Below are positions 60,131-64,000 of a DNA stretch of 64,000 nt, in pieces. Position numbers and translations under genes: made by a program. Source of the DNA: an uncultured Sphingobacteriales bacterium (lineage in GTDB: Bacteria > Bacteroidota > Bacteroidia > Chitinophagales > Chitinophagaceae); contig CALKHN010000024.1 of assembly GCA_937991535.1 (NCBI GenBank), positions 9,319 through 73,318 of the forward strand, in the 5' to 3' direction. Under the pieces are notes generated by a model. It saw only the letters and a list, made by a program, of their open reading frames with translations. It had not been told where the DNA came from and made no database searches. Position 1 is the stretch's first letter, and each line of letters opens with the position of its first letter.

Positions 60131-60814
60131 CTACTCAACCTCTATTCCATACAAAGCTTTTACCACTGCTATTTCATGGGCGTCCTTTGAACGCTGTACG
60201 CTGATGAGGATATTGGAATGATTGAACCGGCGCAGGTCACTTATATTTGCGTCAACGTTTTGTGCAACCTGCTCTATGATGGCCAGCCGCTCGGCATCAC
60301 TCATTTGCGTTGCCATTGCGTTGACGGCCAAAATTAAGCCGTCAATGTTTTTAAGGCTCTCATCCAAAATGCCACCGTAAACCCGTCCCATGTATTCCAG
60401 TTCACTTGCGGTAAAATGTTGGTCTTTTTTAAAGAGGCTGAAGGCCTTTTTATACTCGGCAACCATTGCCGATTGATGGTCTATGATCCGTTTTACCTTT
60501 TTGTATGTGCTGATGGCGTTTTTCACGTTCCACAATTCTTTGTAGTATTGGTCGTAGAGATCCTTTTGTTTTTTACCCCAGTCGGCAATCTCCTTCAGCT
60601 TTAATTTTGAAAGCGCATTCTCTATTGCCTTCTGGGCATTTTGCAAAGCGATCGTTTTGTTTTGCATTCTTTGAACCTGTGCATCTATAGCCAGGATGGC
60701 TGCCTTTATTGCCTCCTGTATGACTACCCAGACGATGGCCTGGGATCGTTGGGTAGGCATGATGGTAAATACGGTTGAAATGCCGACCATCATAATGATT
60801 GTATATTTTTTCAT
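60131..60814 (-). CDS. TraI-like conjugative-element protein (paralogue 3)
   Basis: 227 residues from ATG 60814 (MKKYTIIMMVGISTVFTIMP), which gives a signal peptide; a longer frame starts at 60874. It is longer than its paralogues because of an extra helical part (AIVWVVIQEAIKAAILAIDAQVQRMQNK), then shares FTASELEYMGRVYGGILDESLKNIDGLILAVNAMATQMSDAERL. This one is the most TraI-like. Confidence 0.72.
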   Translation of the reverse strand: MKKYTIIMMVGISTVFTIMPTQRSQAIVWVVIQEAIKAAILAIDAQVQRMQNKTIALQNAQKAIENALSKLKLKEIADWGKKQKDLYDQYYKELWNVKNAISTYKKVKRIIDHQSAMVAEYKKAFSLFKKDQHFTASELEYMGRVYGGILDESLKNIDGLILAVNAMATQMSDAERLAIIEQVAQNVDANISDLRRFNHSNILISVQRSKDAHEIAVVKALYGIEVE

Positions 60815-60818
60815 ACCT

Positions 60819-61193
60819 TCAAATTTGCCGGAAAACGGCTGAACCCATTTGTATCGTCCTTTGTTTCGGGTCAACCGTCAGTGTCCTGCCGTTGTTGCTC
60901 ACCTGGATGGTCTGACTAACCCTATCATAAATACCTGTCCAGTGCAGTTGTCGTGTTTTTCCAGGCAGCGTTTTTCCGCCAACCCTTTTAATATAAAATG
61001 TTTTCCGGATGATATCGTAGCGGTTCGTACCCTTTGCCCATTGGAGTACAAGGGTGTCTTTGGCTTTTGAGTACTCATTTTCCCATTCGGTGACATAGGT
61101 TCCGGAAATTTCAGCATGAACATCCTTTGTGGATACAATGCCACAGCTTTGAAAAAGGGTGGCTAAGCCTAAAAATATGATCCATGTTTTCAT
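60819..61193 (-). CDS. Conjugative-element lipoprotein
   Basis: ATG 61193 (MKTWIIFLGLATLFQSCG) carries a lipobox LFQSC with Cys17, so it is lipidated; the frame extends 26 codons upstream. Beta-rich mature part (TFYIKRVGGKTLPGKTRQLHW, TLTVDPKQRTIQMGS). Its end is 4 bases from the TraI-like gene. Unknown function in the transfer operon. Confidence 0.7.
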   Translation of the reverse strand: MKTWIIFLGLATLFQSCGIVSTKDVHAEISGTYVTEWENEYSKAKDTLVLQWAKGTNRYDIIRKTFYIKRVGGKTLPGKTRQLHWTGIYDRVSQTIQVSNNGRTLTVDPKQRTIQMGSAVFRQI

Positions 61194-61194
61194 A

Positions 61195-63666
61195 TCATTG
61201 CGTTTTGTTTTTACGCATTTCTTCTGCCAGCATAGCAATTCCCTTTTGAATGCTTCCGTGTTTTTTTGCATAGGCTTGCACCTTCATTTTTTCTGATTCT
61301 TCTGTTGTATAGGCCAGGTATTCCTCCATCGATACTTCCGTTCGGTATACCCTGGATAATACAGCACCCAGGCTAATGAAAACTTCCTTATACTTTTTTA
61401 ATGGGTCGTTGCCTTTATTGACCGATAGCACCAATGCCTTTTCCTTTTCAGTCAAGCCCAATAGTTCCTGGATCTGGTCAAACTTATTTTGATATTTGCT
61501 TTGATCAAGCAATATCTTGCAATCGCTATTGTTGATGATGGCCTGTTTAACAACAGGGGAGGAGATGATATCTTCCACGTCCTGTGTAACCACAATGGCT
61601 TCTCCAAAAAATTTACGTACGGTCTTAAACAGGTATTTGATGTATTCGGCCATACCTTCCTTCGCAATGGCTTTCCATGCTTCTTCGATCAGTATTATTT
61701 TGCGTACACCTTTTAGCTTCCGCATCTTAGATATGAATACTTCCATGATGATCAGGGTCACCACGGGGAATAAAATGGGATGGTCTTTGATATTGTCCAG
61801 TTCAAAGACAATAAAAGGCTGCTGCAGGAGGTCCAGGTTTTCCGTTGCATTCAACAGGTAATCAAATTCTCCATCTTTATAAAAAGGGCGCAGTACATAA
61901 AGAAAGTTGGTGACATCAAAATCTTTTTCCTTTACCTTGTCGGATTCCAGAATGGTCACAAATTCATCTTCAAGGAAGCGGTAGAATGAGTTAAAACAGG
62001 GGAACAGGTTTTTGTTTTTACCCAGGTGATCATAATAAGCCTTTAGTGCGCTGGACAGTGCGACGTACTCGGAACGCCCGAAACTTTCATTGTCTTTTTT
62101 CCAGAGTGCCAGCAGCAATGTTTTAATACTTTCTTTCTTTTCAGTGTCAAGGCAATCACCTTCTGCGATATAAAAGGGATTGAAACGAATAGGGTCTTTC
62201 TCGGAATAGGTAAAATAATAACCACCCACCATATCACATAGCCCTTTGTAGCTGTGGCCAACATCTACAAGGACCACATGCGTTCCCTGCTCATAATAGC
62301 TGCGGATCATATGATTGGTAAAAAAGCTTTTCCCGCTCCCCGACGGGCCCAGGATGAATTTATTTCGGTTAGAGCAAATGCCGCGTTTTAAGGGTTCATC
62401 ACTGATGTCAACATGTACCGGTTTTCCCGTTAGCCTGTCTCCAAGTCTAATTCCCACGGGACTTACCGAACTGCGGTAATGGGTTTCCAGGTTGAAAAAG
62501 CAACTGGCCTGTTCGGCAAAAGTGTCGAAGCTGTCGTTCATTGGAAAATCCGCGCTGTTGCCCGGAATGCCCGCCCAATGGATCTGTGGCGCACCATTCA
62601 ATTCTTGTTTGGGTACAGCATCCATCTGGGCAAGCGCTCCCGAGACAAGGTTTTTCAGGTCTTTGCGTTTTTCTTTTTCTTCCGTCCATACCAGCACATT
62701 AAAATGGGCCTTAACAGCCGTACGCTGCTGGCTGAGGGCCTCATTCAAAAATTCGTTTGTTGCATCCCTGTTGATGTCGTTCTCCCTTGAGTAGGCAGAC
62801 AGCGATTGCAATCTCAAGCGTTTGCTTTCCAATTTTTTGATCGTTTCCTTTCCATCCCCAATAAATACAAACTGGTTGTAAATGTGATTGCAGGGCAGTA
62901 GTTGACCCAACGGGCAGGCAAAACCAACCGAAAATTTGGATTTATCACTGCTGTACCTGTCATAATTGATTCTTGATCCGCACAGGGATGGCAGATCTGC
63001 CGCGTCCGCGAGACTGTACAACTGGCAATGCTGGCTGCCAACGCTGATCCCGTTTTTAAAACTGATATCTTTAATGAGCAACTGGTTTGGTGTTTCCGAT
63101 AAGTAACAATACCTTTCTATTAAACCAGCTTTATCTTTTGAGCTTTTCAGATCTTTATCCCCAAGGCGATTGAGTTTTATAAAGCCGCTGTCTTCCATAA
63201 TCCTTTTGAACTGGCCACAGCCGTCAATAAAGTCCTGTGCCAGTTGGGGCTTGATGGTTTGTTCGGGAACAATGGATTTGCGAAGCAATGTGGAAAAAAG
63301 GGAACTGGAAGCTTTGCGGTTGAGTGGTTTTTTCGTCAGTATGATATAGCAATGGTGATCCAGGTACGGTCTTTCATTAAAGAACCGCTCGCTGCTTGTT
63401 GATAAGAAGCTGGTATCATCACCGGAAAAGTCCGGTGCATACCTGGCTTCAATAAACCAATCCTGTTTGTGAAATACAGAATGACCGGGCAATACTTTAA
63501 TGGCTCTTACCCATGCATTGTGAAAGGCTTCATATTCCTGGTCGGAAAGCGTAAAAATTTCAGGTAAGGTGGCTTCAAATACAACCGAGATATCACCCAT
63601 CTTTGATAAGATACAGTCCTGTTCCACGCCCTGAACCGGTAATACATTTTGCAACCACTTTTCCAT
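61195..63666 (-). CDS. traG: Conjugative transposon ATPase TraG (VirB4-like)
   Basis: 823 residues. Walker A GPSGSGKSFFTNHMIRSYY, Walker B region KIILIEEAWKAIAKEGMAEYIKYL, and the C-terminal VVTQDVEDIISS (the Gln/Arg area of VirB4/TraC ATPases). The N-terminal part is the large VirB4 domain. Energises T4SS assembly and substrate transfer at the inner membrane. It is the anchor of the operon, read between TraF and the lipoprotein. Confidence 0.92.
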   Translation of the reverse strand: MEKWLQNVLPVQGVEQDCILSKMGDISVVFEATLPEIFTLSDQEYEAFHNAWVRAIKVLPGHSVFHKQDWFIEARYAPDFSGDDTSFLSTSSERFFNERPYLDHHCYIILTKKPLNRKASSSLFSTLLRKSIVPEQTIKPQLAQDFIDGCGQFKRIMEDSGFIKLNRLGDKDLKSSKDKAGLIERYCYLSETPNQLLIKDISFKNGISVGSQHCQLYSLADAADLPSLCGSRINYDRYSSDKSKFSVGFACPLGQLLPCNHIYNQFVFIGDGKETIKKLESKRLRLQSLSAYSRENDINRDATNEFLNEALSQQRTAVKAHFNVLVWTEEKEKRKDLKNLVSGALAQMDAVPKQELNGAPQIHWAGIPGNSADFPMNDSFDTFAEQASCFFNLETHYRSSVSPVGIRLGDRLTGKPVHVDISDEPLKRGICSNRNKFILGPSGSGKSFFTNHMIRSYYEQGTHVVLVDVGHSYKGLCDMVGGYYFTYSEKDPIRFNPFYIAEGDCLDTEKKESIKTLLLALWKKDNESFGRSEYVALSSALKAYYDHLGKNKNLFPCFNSFYRFLEDEFVTILESDKVKEKDFDVTNFLYVLRPFYKDGEFDYLLNATENLDLLQQPFIVFELDNIKDHPILFPVVTLIIMEVFISKMRKLKGVRKIILIEEAWKAIAKEGMAEYIKYLFKTVRKFFGEAIVVTQDVEDIISSPVVKQAIINNSDCKILLDQSKYQNKFDQIQELLGLTEKEKALVLSVNKGNDPLKKYKEVFISLGAVLSRVYRTEVSMEEYLAYTTEESEKMKVQAYAKKHGSIQKGIAMLAEEMRKNKTQ

Positions 63667-63698
63667 CTTACTTCATTTTATCACTGCCCGTTTTCACC

Positions 63699-64000
63699 TC
63701 ACTTAATAAATATTTTCCGGGAATTGCTTCTTAACAATTGAGGTATGTTGCGTTTTGCTATTTTTTTCATCATGCCGTGCTGTCCGTATGTATTGCTGAG
63801 GTGATACACATAGATAAAAAGGAATGTTCCTCCGCTACCCACCAGTACCAGGCAAACCAGTGTATTTACACCAATGATGTATAAAACGGCAAATACCACC
63901 AGTAACCCAATGATGCCAGCGCCCAGCCACCAGATGTACTGTGCCTTTAAACGTAGGCTAAGAACCCGGCGCCTTGCTATATTGCTATAGTAGGTTTCCA
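63699..64000 (-). CDS. traF: Conjugative transposon protein TraF (DUF4133), 5' end cut off
   Basis: The frame is open to the right edge of the window. Visible part reads YYSNIARRRVLSLRLKAQYI then WWLGAGIIGLLVVFAVLYII, two spans in all, and ends NTYGQHGMMKKIAKRNIPQLL, which matches the YGxHGxMK block of TraF. The short internal start at 63899 (GTG) is not the real one. Confidence 0.75.
   Translation of the reverse strand, partial: ETYYSNIARRRVLSLRLKAQYIWWLGAGIIGLLVVFAVLYIIGVNTLVCLVLVGSGGTFLFIYVYHLSNTYGQHGMMKKIAKRNIPQLLRSNSRKIFIK

Overview
The window looks like chromosomal DNA of a Bacteroidota bacterium, most likely of the Chitinophagaceae/Chitinophagia type. The signs are moderate-to-low GC, the TTTG-N19-TATATTTG promoter in front of the tRNA-Ala region, a fused E1 alpha/beta 2-oxoacid dehydrogenase, glutamine synthetase type III, the eukaryote-like citrate synthase, several outer-membrane barrel proteins, and a Bacteroidetes-style conjugative transposon (tra) operon. 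The lineage is inferred from protein style only; no rRNA gene is present.

Layout. 1-19,200 is mostly housekeeping: the end of a barrel protein, HAD phosphatase, PlsC-like acyltransferase, acyl-CoA thioesterase, ElaA, RarA, FMN-dependent lactate dehydrogenase, a PEP-mutase-like protein with an AhpD-like partner, a UDG-family glycosylase, DUF488, a small glycosyltransferase, a redox/stress run (deaminase, AhpD-like, flavin reductase, UspA), transketolase, cupin, GAPDH and an SPFH protein.

19,608-28,147 is an accessory island read entirely on the minus strand and is the most interesting part of the window. In transcription order it encodes a patatin phospholipase, a TIR-like (pcxTIR/deoxyribosyltransferase-like) protein with a TPR region, a winged-helix + TIR-like protein, a macro-like + TIR fusion, a membrane-tethered TIR with a periplasmic domain, an outer-membrane barrel, and a second TIR-like + TPR protein. 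At least six of the seven products are candidate signalling or effector proteins. I read it as a candidate nucleotide/NAD- and lipid-directed conflict system related to the prokaryotic relatives of the animal ASK (MAP3K5) sensor module.

28,311-31,779 holds two GT4-like glycosyltransferases and a polytopic membrane protein (surface polysaccharide). 31,941-50,856 is again core: glutamine synthetase III, accC-accB-efp, fused E1, a methyltransferase followed by a 99-bp minisatellite, a NarL-type two-component pair, rsmG, a glycosyltransferase, tgt, an esterase, an LptF/LptG permease and citrate synthase.

50,887-51,338 has a strong promoter, two broken tRNA-like 5' halves and one intact tRNA-Ala(GGC). 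Directly after it begins a conjugative element that runs off the right edge (51,359-64,000). Read on the minus strand it is traF, traG, a lipoprotein, three TraI/TerB-like paralogues, traJ, traK, a TraL-like gene, traM, traN, a DUF3945-like gene and two small helix-turn-helix-like genes. The 3' ends of traK and traM are each followed by degenerate duplicated copies of their own C-terminal codons; at traM these are mixed with a GC-rich 21-bp repeat array.
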